From Gemmatimonadota bacterium (lineage in GTDB: Bacteria; Gemmatimonadota; Gemmatimonadetes; Longimicrobiales; Gaopeijiaceae): a stretch of DNA of 9,317 nt. The stretch is from assembly GCA_016209995.1 (NCBI GenBank), contig JACQVC010000347.1, positions 1 through 9,317 of the forward strand, given 5' to 3'. Of the stretch, positions 1-9,317 are shown piece after piece (the first letter of the stretch is position 1; every line of letters begins with the position of its first letter). The notes under the pieces are model-generated. The model was given only the letters and a program-made list of their open reading frames with translations, made no database searches and had not been told where the DNA came from. A program made the position numbers and the translations under genes.

Positions 1-2060
1 GCGTGGATGTCCGCATGCTGGATGTCGGTGCCGGTGTCCGTGATGGCCTGAGCGATGTCGGACAAGAGCCCGCGGCGGTCCGTACCCTCAAGCGAGAGGC
101 GCACGAAGAACCGATCCTCCGACACGGCTGCCCACTGGATCTCGACGCGTCGGTCCGGGTGATCGGCCAACGTCAGCACGTTGGGGCAGTCCGCCCGGTG
201 AATCGACACGCCTCGTCCGCTCGTGATGTAGCCGATGACCTTGTCGCCCGGCACCGGCTGGCAGCACTGGGAGTAACGGACCATCAGGTTCTCGAGCCCC
301 TGGACACGCACACCCCGGCCGGTGCGGCGAATCTTTTCCGCGATCCGTTCGAGCGCCGTCGGCGGCCGCGCCTCCGTCACCTCGCCGTCCTCCGGGAACA
401 GCTCTCTCAGCACGGCGGCGGGACCGATATCGCCCCGGCCCAAGGCCGCATACACCTGCTCGAAGGCCGGGTGTCCCAGCCGCTGGGCGGCACGCTCGAG
501 CTGGTCCGCGGCCGGCAGCTCGCGCCGCAACCGGCCGAGCTCACGCTCGAGAAGCTCTTTGCCCAGCTCCACGCTCGAAACCAGCTCCTCCTGCCGGGTC
601 CACTGCCGGATCTTCTGGCGCGCGCGGACCGTCTTCACGAAGGCCAGCCAGTCGCGACTCGGGCGCTGGCGGGGATGGGTCAGGATCTCGACTGTGTCTC
701 CGTTGCGCAGCTCACGCGAGAGAGGCGCGATCCGGCCGTTCACTTTCGCGCCCGCGCAGTGCAACCCCACCTCGGTGTGGACCGCAAAGGCGAAATCAAT
801 GGGCGTCGCGCCGCGGGGCAGCTGCTTGACGTCGCCCTTGGGCGTGAACACGAAGATCTCGTCCTGGAAGAGGTCGACCTTGAGAAACTCCAGAAACTCT
901 TCCGGCTCACGCGTGTCCTGCTGCCACTCGAGCACGTGGCGAAACCACGACAGCGCCTCGTCAACCTGGTTGTCGTCTCCGGCCGGGGTGCGCTCCTCCT
1001 TGTAACGCCAGTGCGCCGCGATTCCATGCTCGGCCGTGCGATGCATCTCCTCCGTGCGGATCTGGATCTCGTAGAGCCGGCCGCCCGGACCGAAGATCGT
1101 GGTGTGCAGCGAACGGTACATGTTCGACTTCGGCGTGGCGATGTAGTCGTGGAAGCGCTCCTGCAACGGCGTCCAGTTGTTATGGATGATGCCCAGCGCG
1201 GCGTAGCAGTTCTGCACGGAATCGGTCAGCACCCGGATCGCCATCAAGTCGTAGATCTCCTCGAAGGGGCGGTCGCGCTTCTGCATCTTGCGGTAAATCG
1301 ACCACAGATGCTTCGGCCGGCCGTAGACCTGACACGGGATGCCTGCCGCCCGCAGCTCTTCCTGCAGAGGATCGATCAGCTCGATGATCTGCTGCTCGCG
1401 CTCCGTGCGCGTCTGGCGAATCTTCCGCGCCAGGCTGCGGTACGCCTGCACCTCGAGGAACTTGAAGGCCAGGTCCTCCAACTCCCAGCGGACGGCGGCC
1501 ATACCGAGACGGTGGGCCAGCGGCGCGTAGATCTCGCGCGTCTCGAGGGCGATCCGCTCCTGCCTATCGCGCGGGAGCGGATCGAGCGTGCGCATGTTGT
1601 GCAGCCGATCCGCCAGCTTGATCAGAATGACGCGCGCGTCCTGGGCCATCGACAGAAGCAGCTTGCGGTAGTTCTCCACCTGCTGCTCCGTGTGCGAGCG
1701 GAACTCGACGCGGCCGATCTTGGTCACTCCGTCCACGATCGCGGCGATGACATCGCCAAACGCCTCCCGAACCTCTGCGAGCGTCGTCGGCGTGTCCTCG
1801 ACGACATCGTGGATCAGGCCGGCCGCGATGGAAGCCGTGTCGAGGTGCAGCTCCGCGAGGATGGCTGCAACCTCAACGCAGTGATAGACATAGCGCTCAC
1901 CGGAAAGCCGCTTCTGGCCCGCGTGCGCCTCGGCGCTGAACTCGTACGCCCGGCGGATGACCTCGAGGTCCAGCCGCTGCGCGTACGGATCGAGCGCAGT
2001 GGCCAGACGCGGCGGCAGGGCCGCAAGGTTCTGCCGTGTCTGCACAATAGCGGCTTCCAT
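1..2060 (-). CDS. rsh: Bifunctional (p)ppGpp synthetase/hydrolase, RelA/SpoT (RSH) family, C-terminus cut by window edge
   Basis: This is a long-type RSH enzyme, which makes and degrades (p)ppGpp, the stringent-response alarmone. From the ATG at 2060, 686 codons are visible, and the usual family length is a little over 700. The order is: HD hydrolase domain (about residues 35-190) with H60, HDVVED at 84-89 and LADRLHN at 149-155, so hydrolase residues look intact; synthetase domain (about 235-350) with GRPKHLWSIYRKMQ from 247, D271 in EIYDLMAIRV and EIQIRT at 331-336; TGS domain (about 400-462); a helical segment; a Cys-rich region (YSQCCQPVPGD at 596-606, HRADCPN at 621-627); and an ACT domain beginning near 648 that is cut off. 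The basic RXKD motif of bifunctional enzymes reads RFHD (302-305). No Shine-Dalgarno sequence precedes the ATG. A TAGATT box 8 nt upstream (2069-2074) could be a -10 element for a near-leaderless message, but this is weak. radC is 110 bp upstream on the same strand. Whether it is named relA or spoT cannot be decided, because it is the single bifunctional type. Confidence 0.96.
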   Translation of the reverse strand, partial: MEAAIVQTRQNLAALPPRLATALDPYAQRLDLEVIRRAYEFSAEAHAGQKRLSGERYVYHCVEVAAILAELHLDTASIAAGLIHDVVEDTPTTLAEVREAFGDVIAAIVDGVTKIGRVEFRSHTEQQVENYRKLLLSMAQDARVILIKLADRLHNMRTLDPLPRDRQERIALETREIYAPLAHRLGMAAVRWELEDLAFKFLEVQAYRSLARKIRQTRTEREQQIIELIDPLQEELRAAGIPCQVYGRPKHLWSIYRKMQKRDRPFEEIYDLMAIRVLTDSVQNCYAALGIIHNNWTPLQERFHDYIATPKSNMYRSLHTTIFGPGGRLYEIQIRTEEMHRTAEHGIAAHWRYKEERTPAGDDNQVDEALSWFRHVLEWQQDTREPEEFLEFLKVDLFQDEIFVFTPKGDVKQLPRGATPIDFAFAVHTEVGLHCAGAKVNGRIAPLSRELRNGDTVEILTHPRQRPSRDWLAFVKTVRARQKIRQWTRQEELVSSVELGKELLERELGRLRRELPAADQLERAAQRLGHPAFEQVYAALGRGDIGPAAVLRELFPEDGEVTEARPPTALERIAEKIRRTGRGVRVQGLENLMVRYSQCCQPVPGDKVIGYITSGRGVSIHRADCPNVLTLADHPDRRVEIQWAAVSEDRFFVRLSLEGTDRRGLLSDIAQAITDTGTDIQHADIH

Positions 2061-2100
2061 ACACTCGCAATCTAATGAGTAGGGGGCTTCTCCGCCGCCT

Positions 2101-2128
2101 CCCAGCCCCCAACGGGTGGGCCGCTGGG
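2101..2128 (-). other. Short hairpin between radC and rsh
   Basis: Arms CCCAGC/GCTGGG (6 bp) and inner arms CCCA/TGGG (4 bp) form a GC-rich stem with a small internal bulge and a 5-nt loop. It lies 41 bases upstream of the rsh start. No T-run follows on either strand, so it is not a standard intrinsic terminator. It could weaken read-through from radC, shape the rsh leader, or be chance in GC-rich DNA. Confidence 0.3.
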
Positions 2129-2170
2129 ATGTCGACAGGGTGCTGAGATGTCCGAAGAGGGAGGTGCGGT

Positions 2171-2911
2171 TTACAGCAGTCCTGCCTCCACGAACGACAC
2201 GAAGGCCGCATCGCCGATCACGATGTGGTCGAGCACATCGATCCCGATCGCGGACCCAGCCTCCGCGAGCTGAGCGGTCACTCTGCGGTCCTCGGGCGAA
2301 GGGTCCGGGTCGCCCGACGGGTGGTTGTGCACGAGGATGACGCCCGCCGCGTTCTCCAGGATTGCGGGGCGGAACACTTCCCGCGGATGGATGACCGACG
2401 CGTCCAGGATTCCTCGCGTGACCAGCACGTCCCGCAGGATCCGGTGCTGCACGTTGAGCAGCAGCACGTGAAACTCTTCGTGGCGCAGGTCACGCATCTG
2501 GGGGCCAAAGCGATCGAAGATGTCGCGCGGGCTGGCCACGTGCTCGAGGCTCAGAGCCGGCTCCGCGCTCGCGCGTCGGCCCAGCTCGAGCGCGGCCGCG
2601 ATCTTCACCGCCGTCGCCTCCCCCACGCCGCGGACGCCCAGGAGCACCGCCGGGGGCAGTGTGGCCAGCCGCCGCAGCGAGCCATTGGCCCGTCCCATCA
2701 CGTCGTTCGCGATGTCGACGGCCGTGCGTCCGTTGCCGCCGCTGCCGATCACGATGGCCAGCAGCTCGCGTGTAGCCAGGGCTCCCGCGCCGAGCGCCGC
2801 CATGCGCTCGCGCGGCCGCTCCTCCCGCGGCCACTCCCGGATACGGTACCGCGTCTGGCGTGCCTTCGGGACACTCGACTCTCCGACCATGCGCGTAGAT
2901 GATGCGGGCAT
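2171..2911 (-). CDS. radC: RadC-family JAB/MPN (JAMM) domain protein, UPF0758
   Basis: This 246-residue protein has the standard RadC layout. A basic N-terminus leads into REWPREERPRERM (25-37), which matches the usual start of the family. A helix-hairpin-helix DNA-binding segment follows (LLGVRGVGEATAVKI, 90-104), then a C-terminal JAMM metalloprotease-like domain. The zinc motif is complete: E145/E146, H195-N-H197, S205 and D208 (HxH-x7-S-x2-D). The end, VEAGLL, is typical. RadC was named for a DNA-repair phenotype that was later disputed. Its biochemical role is still unclear, although some members are linked to competence or recombination. The ATG at 2911 is the first start after an in-frame TAG. 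A second ATG at 2890 would shorten the protein by 7 residues and is also plausible, since family members often start nearer residue 22. Neither has a Shine-Dalgarno sequence. The gene follows the secA spacer and precedes rsh on the same strand. Confidence 0.94.
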   Translation of the reverse strand: MPASSTRMVGESSVPKARQTRYRIREWPREERPRERMAALGAGALATRELLAIVIGSGGNGRTAVDIANDVMGRANGSLRRLATLPPAVLLGVRGVGEATAVKIAAALELGRRASAEPALSLEHVASPRDIFDRFGPQMRDLRHEEFHVLLLNVQHRILRDVLVTRGILDASVIHPREVFRPAILENAAGVILVHNHPSGDPDPSPEDRRVTAQLAEAGSAIGIDVLDHIVIGDAAFVSFVEAGLL

Positions 2912-3239
2912 GTGGGCGGGGCCATGCTACGAAGGGCTGAGATCGACAAGCGGGGTGTGGATATGAAGGGGCTGCAGTTGAAACCGAGGATGCGTCGGGT
3001 CTCCAGTAGAGCACAACGGCCGACGCCACCCGTCGGGATGGGCGGCAGAGGCTGCGGTGGTGGTGGTCAAAGGCGATGCGGCCGCCCTAGCGCCCCCCTC
3101 CCCTAGTGAGGTAGGGTGGTGGCCGGCGAGGGTGTCTCCTCGAGGCCTATCGCGAGCGCCGCTCGGGGTGGGGACGGGCCGGCCGGGGGCGCGAGAGCCG
3201 AGGCCGAGAGGAGACACCCTCGCCGGCCACCACCCTACC
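2912..3239. other. Gene-free spacer between secA and radC
   Basis: About 330 bp without a credible gene. The secA-proximal half is taken up by the large inverted repeat described separately. The radC-proximal part (2912-3105) holds a GGT microsatellite (about 3056-3066), a CCCTAG direct repeat (3085-3090 and 3101-3106) around a C-rich tract that reads as G-runs on the minus strand, and otherwise unstructured sequence. I see no convincing sigma-70 promoter for radC. Short reading frames here have no recognisable motif, no ribosome-binding site, and partly run through the palindrome. Confidence 0.6.

Positions 3240-3243
<4 letters not shown>
3106..3243. repeat. 36-bp perfect inverted repeat with 66-nt centre, overlapping the secA stop codon
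   Basis: The left arm 3106-3141 and right arm 3208-3243 are perfect reverse complements over all 36 bases. After a 2-base mismatch on each side, 5 more pairs follow (3144-3148 with 3201-3205). The 66-nt centre is GC-rich and has a small hairpin of its own (CGAGC/GCTCG at 3153-3165) and a GGCCGGCC palindrome (3178-3185). The secA TGA stop (3240-3242) lies inside the right arm. As RNA this would form a very stable stem directly at the end of secA, plausibly a 3' stabiliser or terminator of the operon. The long perfect arms and compact size also fit a small non-autonomous mobile element or a REP-like palindrome. I see no target-site duplication and no T-tract after the stem. Confidence 0.85.
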
Positions 3244-6563
<3,320 letters not shown>

Positions 6564-6587
6564 GCTGCGTTCCCGATCAGAGATTCC

Positions 6588-7193
6588 TCAGCCACCCACT
6601 CGCTCACCCGCCCCCACATAGAGCTTCTCCTCCTCGATGATCCTGAGGACCGGCTCCGTGACCATGTAACGGATGGAGCGGCCCTCCTGCACTCGCCGGC
6701 GGATTTCGCGAGCGGAGATATCGACGCGCGTGACGGCCACGGCGCGATAGTCCACGTCGATCGCGGGCTTCACGTCCCAGGGCTCGAGCCCGCCGCGGCC
6801 GATGACCACCAGCTGAGCCAGCTCGGCCACCTCCTGCGGCCGTCTCCAGCTCGAGAAGCCCACGAGCTGATCCGCTCCCATGATGAAGTACAGCTGCCCA
6901 TCCGGCTGGTGCCGTCGCATCTCGCGCAGCGTATCGACCGTGTACGAAGGTCCGGGTCTGCGGAGCTCCAGGTCACTGACCTCGAAGCGGTTGTCGCCCG
7001 CGACGCTCGCTCGCAGCATCCGCAACCGGATCTCGCCCGGAGTCAGCTGCACGCCTCGCTTATGCGGCGGAAAGGAAGCCGGCATGAAGAGCAAACGGTC
7101 CAGCTCGAGGGCTTCGTAGATGTCCTGCGCCGCGATGAGGTGTCCCACGTGCGGGGGATCGAAGGTTCCACCAAAGATACCCAGCCGCATCAT
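6588..7193 (-). CDS. nadD: Nicotinate-nucleotide adenylyltransferase NadD
   Basis: NadD joins nicotinate mononucleotide and ATP to give deamido-NAD, the step before NAD synthetase, in the cytoplasm. The 201-residue protein has normal family length. Its nucleotidyltransferase signature GGTFDPPHVGH (8-18) opens the Rossmann-like fold. It is followed by PPHK (42-45), SYTVDTL (83-89), GADQL (106-110), a conserved F113/W116 pair, and the C-terminal ISAREIRRR (159-167), a variant of the usual ISSTxIR nucleotide-binding motif. The first two codons are both ATG (7193 and 7190). The first overlaps the stop of the upstream bamD-like gene as TAATG, so translation is probably coupled. I see no AGGAGG-like site on the coding strand, which fits coupling. 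secA follows after 24 bp. NadD is commonly found near ribosome-silencing factor rsfS in other bacteria, but no rsfS is present here. Confidence 0.97.
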   Translation of the reverse strand: MMRLGIFGGTFDPPHVGHLIAAQDIYEALELDRLLFMPASFPPHKRGVQLTPGEIRLRMLRASVAGDNRFEVSDLELRRPGPSYTVDTLREMRRHQPDGQLYFIMGADQLVGFSSWRRPQEVAELAQLVVIGRGGLEPWDVKPAIDVDYRAVAVTRVDISAREIRRRVQEGRSIRYMVTEPVLRIIEEEKLYVGAGERVGG

Positions 7194-7960
7194 TAGGAGC
7201 CTGGAGCTGGCTGCGGTGGGGTCCCCCCAGTCCCGTTGACGCTCCTCACCTCCCGCGCCTCCGGTGAGTCCGGATACTCGCGCAGCAGCCGCTCACGCGC
7301 GCCCGCAGCCTCCTCCTGGTAGCCGATCCTGGTGTACACCTCGATGAGGCGCAGCAACGCTCGCGGAGCGACGGGGGTGTCGGCGTAGCTCTGTAGAACC
7401 GACTCGTAATAGATGATTGCGGAGTCATCCAGCCGGCGACGCTGGTAGAATTCACCGTTGAGATAATCCTTCTCGGCCAGCTTGGCTCGCAGGGAATCAC
7501 GCAGCTGAGTCGCGCGAGCCACCTGTTCGCTCGCGGGGTAGGAGCGCACCACGTTGTCGCAGGCCGTGATCCCGGTCTGCGTGTAGGTCTGATCCCGCTG
7601 CGGAATCGGCGATAGCTGGACGTACGATTCGCAGATCCCCAGCGCCGCGTCATCCGCCAGCTCATGCGACGGGTACCGCTGCGTGAACCGCTCGAACTCG
7701 CTCGCGGCCAGAAGATGCTGACCATCGTTCGCGTACGCACGGGCTAGCCAGATGCGCGCCTCGACCGCGCGGTCGGAGCTGGGATACGCGAGGCCGAATC
7801 GCTCGAACGCCATGGTCGCGCGGTCCCAGTCCTGGTTCTCGAAGGCGTTGAGCGCATACTGCCAGAGCTGCTCCTGGGACATGCGGTCCAGACGCGGACC
7901 GGATGCGCACGCGCTCATCCCCACGGCGATGACGACTGAGAGCAGAGTTCGCATGAGCAT
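7193..7960 (-). CDS. bamD: Outer-membrane assembly lipoprotein, BamD/YfiO family (TPR repeats)
   Basis: BamD is a lipoprotein of the BAM complex that helps fold beta-barrel proteins into the outer membrane. Numbered from the ATG at 7960, the protein has 255 residues, close to the family norm. A short basic-hydrophobic signal peptide (about 1-17) ends in a lipobox MSAC, with the lipidated Cys at 18. Residue +2 is Ala, not Asp, which favours outer-membrane sorting. TPR-like helices follow: YALNAFENQDWDRATMAFER (about 34-53), ARIWLARAYANDGQHLLAAS (about 66-85), the BamD-typical IPQRDQTYTQ segment (about 120-130), then further helical pairs to about 236. The tail is Pro/Gly-rich and unstructured. 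Start choice: TTG at 7963 lies 7 nt after an AGGTG motif, ATG at 7960 is 10 nt after it, and ATG at 7954 is also possible. The stop overlaps the nadD start. Without a modelled structure it could be another YfiO-like TPR lipoprotein such as CpoB, but the RDQT segment favours BamD. Confidence 0.88.
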   Translation of the reverse strand: MLMRTLLSVVIAVGMSACASGPRLDRMSQEQLWQYALNAFENQDWDRATMAFERFGLAYPSSDRAVEARIWLARAYANDGQHLLAASEFERFTQRYPSHELADDAALGICESYVQLSPIPQRDQTYTQTGITACDNVVRSYPASEQVARATQLRDSLRAKLAEKDYLNGEFYQRRRLDDSAIIYYESVLQSYADTPVAPRALLRLIEVYTRIGYQEEAAGARERLLREYPDSPEAREVRSVNGTGGTPPQPAPGS

Positions 7961-8014
7961 CAATGACTTACACCTGTTCCGGCCCGTGAGTTTCCGCGCA
8001 CCGACCTCTGACCG

Positions 8015-9142
8015 TTAGCTTCCGTAGAACTCCGTGATCGCCGCCGCCACGCAATCGATCCTCGCCTCGCCCAGTTCCGCATAGATGGGCAAGGACAGGA
8101 CGTCTCGACTCAAGGCCTCCGCGACCGGCAGATCACCTTCCCGGTATCCCAGCTCCCGGAAGCACGGCTGCAGGTGAAGCGCTAGGGGGTAGTAGATCGC
8201 CGTGCCGATCCCCTGTCCCTCCAGGTGTCGCTTGAGCTCGTCGCGCCGCTGGGCGCGCACGGTGTACTGGTTGAATACGTGCTCGTTGCCCTGGTCTACC
8301 CAGGGCGTACAGATCTCGGTCACGTGCCTCAGCCGCTCGTCGTAGAGCGCCGCGTTCTGGCGTCTCGTCTCGTTCCAGCGGTCGAGGTGTGGCAGCTTCG
8401 CGTGCAGCACCGCAGCCTGCAGCGCATCTAGCCGGCTGTTCGTGCCCACCATCTCGTGGTGGTACATCCTTTCACCGCCGTGCACCCGCAGCTTCCTCAG
8501 CCGCTCGGCGAAGGCCGCATCGCCGGTCGTCATCAGGCCGCCGTCCCCGAACGCACCGAGGTTCTTGGACGGGAAGAAGCTGAAGGCCGCTGCATCGGCC
8601 GCGGCCCCGGCGTGCACCCATCCGGCGGTGTCGGCTCGCTGGGCGCCGATGGCCTGAGCCGCATCCTCCAGCACAAACGCACCGCGCTCCCGCGCGAGCG
8701 CGCGAATCGCTTCCATGGGGGCCATCTGCCCGAAAAGATGCACGGGGATCACCGCCCTGGTGCGGGTTGACCAGGCCGCATCCAGCGTGGCAGCCGTGAC
8801 GTTGAACGTGCGGGGGTCCACGTCGCAGAACACGGGTCGCAGTCCGGCGTTCCACACGGCGCCCGCCGTCGCGAAGAAGGTGAACGCCGGCACGATCACT
8901 TCGTCCCCGGGCCGAGCCGCGAGCGCGCGCAGGACGAGGAGCAGCGCGTCCGTGCCGTTGGCGCAGCCGACCGCGTACGTGACTCCGAGTCTCGCCGCTA
9001 CCGCTCGCTCGAAGTCCTCGACGACAGGCCCGAGTATGAAGCGCTGCGACTCCACGACGGACCGCAGCGCCCCCTCAATCTCTGCGCGCAGCTCGGCGTA
9101 CTGCGCGGTCAGGTCGAGCAGTGGGATTTTCACTGGAGTCAT
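8015..9142 (-). CDS. DegT/DnrJ/EryC1/StrS family PLP-dependent sugar aminotransferase
   Basis: Enzymes of this family transfer an amino group, usually from glutamate, to a keto-sugar nucleotide, making amino sugars for O-antigen, capsule, glycans or antibiotics. The 375-residue protein is of normal length. Landmarks are: N-terminal IPLLDLTAQY (6-15), RFILGP (34-39), the phosphate-binding GTDALLL (63-69), VPAFTFFATAGAV (84-96), the PLP-binding LEDAAQAIGA (158-167; D160, Q163), the Schiff-base lysine K193 in SFFPSKNLGAFGDGGL, and GTNSRLDALQAA (233-244). The resemblance is to enzymes such as WbpE or dTDP-3-keto-hexose transaminases, but the substrate cannot be told from sequence. No sugar epimerase, dehydratase or glycosyltransferase lies in the window. 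The ATG at 9142 directly abuts three 8-bp repeats and has no Shine-Dalgarno site. A GTG at 9133 would give the more family-like start MKIPLLDL. bamD begins 54 bp downstream, so co-transcription is plausible. Confidence 0.94.
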   Translation of the reverse strand: MTPVKIPLLDLTAQYAELRAEIEGALRSVVESQRFILGPVVEDFERAVAARLGVTYAVGCANGTDALLLVLRALAARPGDEVIVPAFTFFATAGAVWNAGLRPVFCDVDPRTFNVTAATLDAAWSTRTRAVIPVHLFGQMAPMEAIRALARERGAFVLEDAAQAIGAQRADTAGWVHAGAAADAAAFSFFPSKNLGAFGDGGLMTTGDAAFAERLRKLRVHGGERMYHHEMVGTNSRLDALQAAVLHAKLPHLDRWNETRRQNAALYDERLRHVTEICTPWVDQGNEHVFNQYTVRAQRRDELKRHLEGQGIGTAIYYPLALHLQPCFRELGYREGDLPVAEALSRDVLSLPIYAELGEARIDCVAAAITEFYGS

Positions 9143-9144
9143 CA

Positions 9145-9168
9145 GAGGTTCAGCGGTTCAGAGGTTCA
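9145..9168. repeat. Three tandem 8-mers directly before the aminotransferase start
   Basis: GAGGTTCA, GCGGTTCA and GAGGTTCA lie head to tail, with one base differing in the middle copy. On the coding strand they read TGAACCTC, TGAACCGC, TGAACCTC and end 2 bases before the ATG. They replace the position where a ribosome-binding site would be expected. They may be operator half-sites, a phase-variable simple repeat, or chance low-complexity sequence. Confidence 0.7.
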
Positions 9169-9240
9169 ACGCGATCGGATCAGGGACGATGGCAGGTCGG
9201 CCAACCGCCGACGCCCGTTCACGACCGACCGGTATCGCTG

Positions 9241-9271
9241 CTGTGATCCTGACCCTGATTCTGATCTCTGA
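9241..9271. repeat. Degenerate hexamer repeat ending in CTGA
   Basis: A run of consecutive units on the plus strand: CTGTGA, TCCTGA, CCCTGA, TTCTGA, TCTCTGA. Four of five end in CTGA with a 6- or 7-base period. A further pair of CTCTGA motifs lies at the right edge of the window (about 9304-9317). It lies outside any supported gene and is probably a simple-sequence repeat of the intergenic region. Confidence 0.5.
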
Positions 9272-9317
9272 CACGCAATCCTGTGAACCCCTTGTCGTTG
9301 AAGCTCTGAGCCTCTGA

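Larger units (their letters stand above)
9143..9317. other. Upstream leader region, no gene seen
   Basis: About 175 bp before the aminotransferase. All three minus-strand frames are open for 30 or more codons from the window edge, but none shows a recognisable motif and all end before 9142. It could hold the last few residues of an upstream gene, but nothing supports that. The region carries short tandem repeats at both ends. A weak promoter-like pair, TTGAAC and TCTGAT with 17-bp spacing on the minus strand, runs across the 8-mer repeats and would place transcription start almost at the start codon. This is speculative. Confidence 0.45.

Noticed and set aside
3..2075. 690-codon open frame on the plus strand opposite rsh
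   Set aside because: The minus strand encodes an intact RSH with all expected motifs. The plus-strand translation is Arg/Leu/His-rich with no domain, and such antisense openness is common in GC-rich genes.
2927..3217. 96-codon minus-strand frame in the secA-radC spacer
   Set aside because: It runs through one arm of the palindrome, is Pro/Arg/Gly low-complexity, and lacks any family resemblance.
9145..9271. CRISPR-like array
   Set aside because: The units are 6-8 bases long and contiguous, without spacers.
8715..9317. 200-codon plus-strand frame running into the right edge
   Set aside because: Most of it lies opposite the aminotransferase, and the rest crosses simple repeats. No domain is visible.
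9143..9317. C-terminus of an upstream gene on the minus strand
   Set aside because: Three frames are open by chance for 30 or more codons, but none has a recognisable ending and the sequence is repeat-rich.

Overview
The window is GC-rich bacterial chromosome in which every supported gene lies on the minus strand. Six genes can be read. In transcription order (high to low coordinates) they are: a DegT/DnrJ/EryC1/StrS-type sugar aminotransferase, a BamD-like outer-membrane lipoprotein, nadD, secA, radC, and a bifunctional RelA/SpoT homolog that runs off the left edge. The large insertion in SecA resembles that of the Bacteroidetes/FCB group. With the high GC, the BamD lipoprotein (a diderm envelope) and the housekeeping gene set, this points to an FCB-group bacterium such as a Gemmatimonadota member. 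The phylum is an inference and was not tested.

Layout. 9143-9317 is a gene-free leader carrying short tandem repeats: three 8-mers against the aminotransferase start, and a degenerate CTGA-ending series further upstream. The aminotransferase (8015-9142) is followed 54 bp later by bamD (7193-7960). The bamD stop overlaps the nadD start (TAATG), and secA starts 24 bp after nadD. These four are probably one transcription unit. secA ends inside a perfect 36-bp inverted repeat (outer limits 3106-3243), the most striking non-coding structure here. A gene-poor spacer follows, then radC (2171-2911), a 110-bp spacer with a short hairpin, and rsh (1-2060, C-terminus cut off).

Function. SecA drives preproteins across the inner membrane and BamD helps insert outer-membrane proteins, so two steps of envelope protein traffic sit in one likely operon. 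The aminotransferase probably makes an amino sugar for surface polysaccharide. NadD (NAD synthesis) lies between them. RadC and the ppGpp synthetase/hydrolase form a second group linked to stress and DNA metabolism. Shine-Dalgarno motifs are weak or absent before most starts.

I found no convincing new multigene system. The window is mainly housekeeping. Items worth a second look are the inverted repeat at the secA stop, the RFHD variant of the RSH synthetase motif, the repeats before the aminotransferase, and the export-themed gene order.
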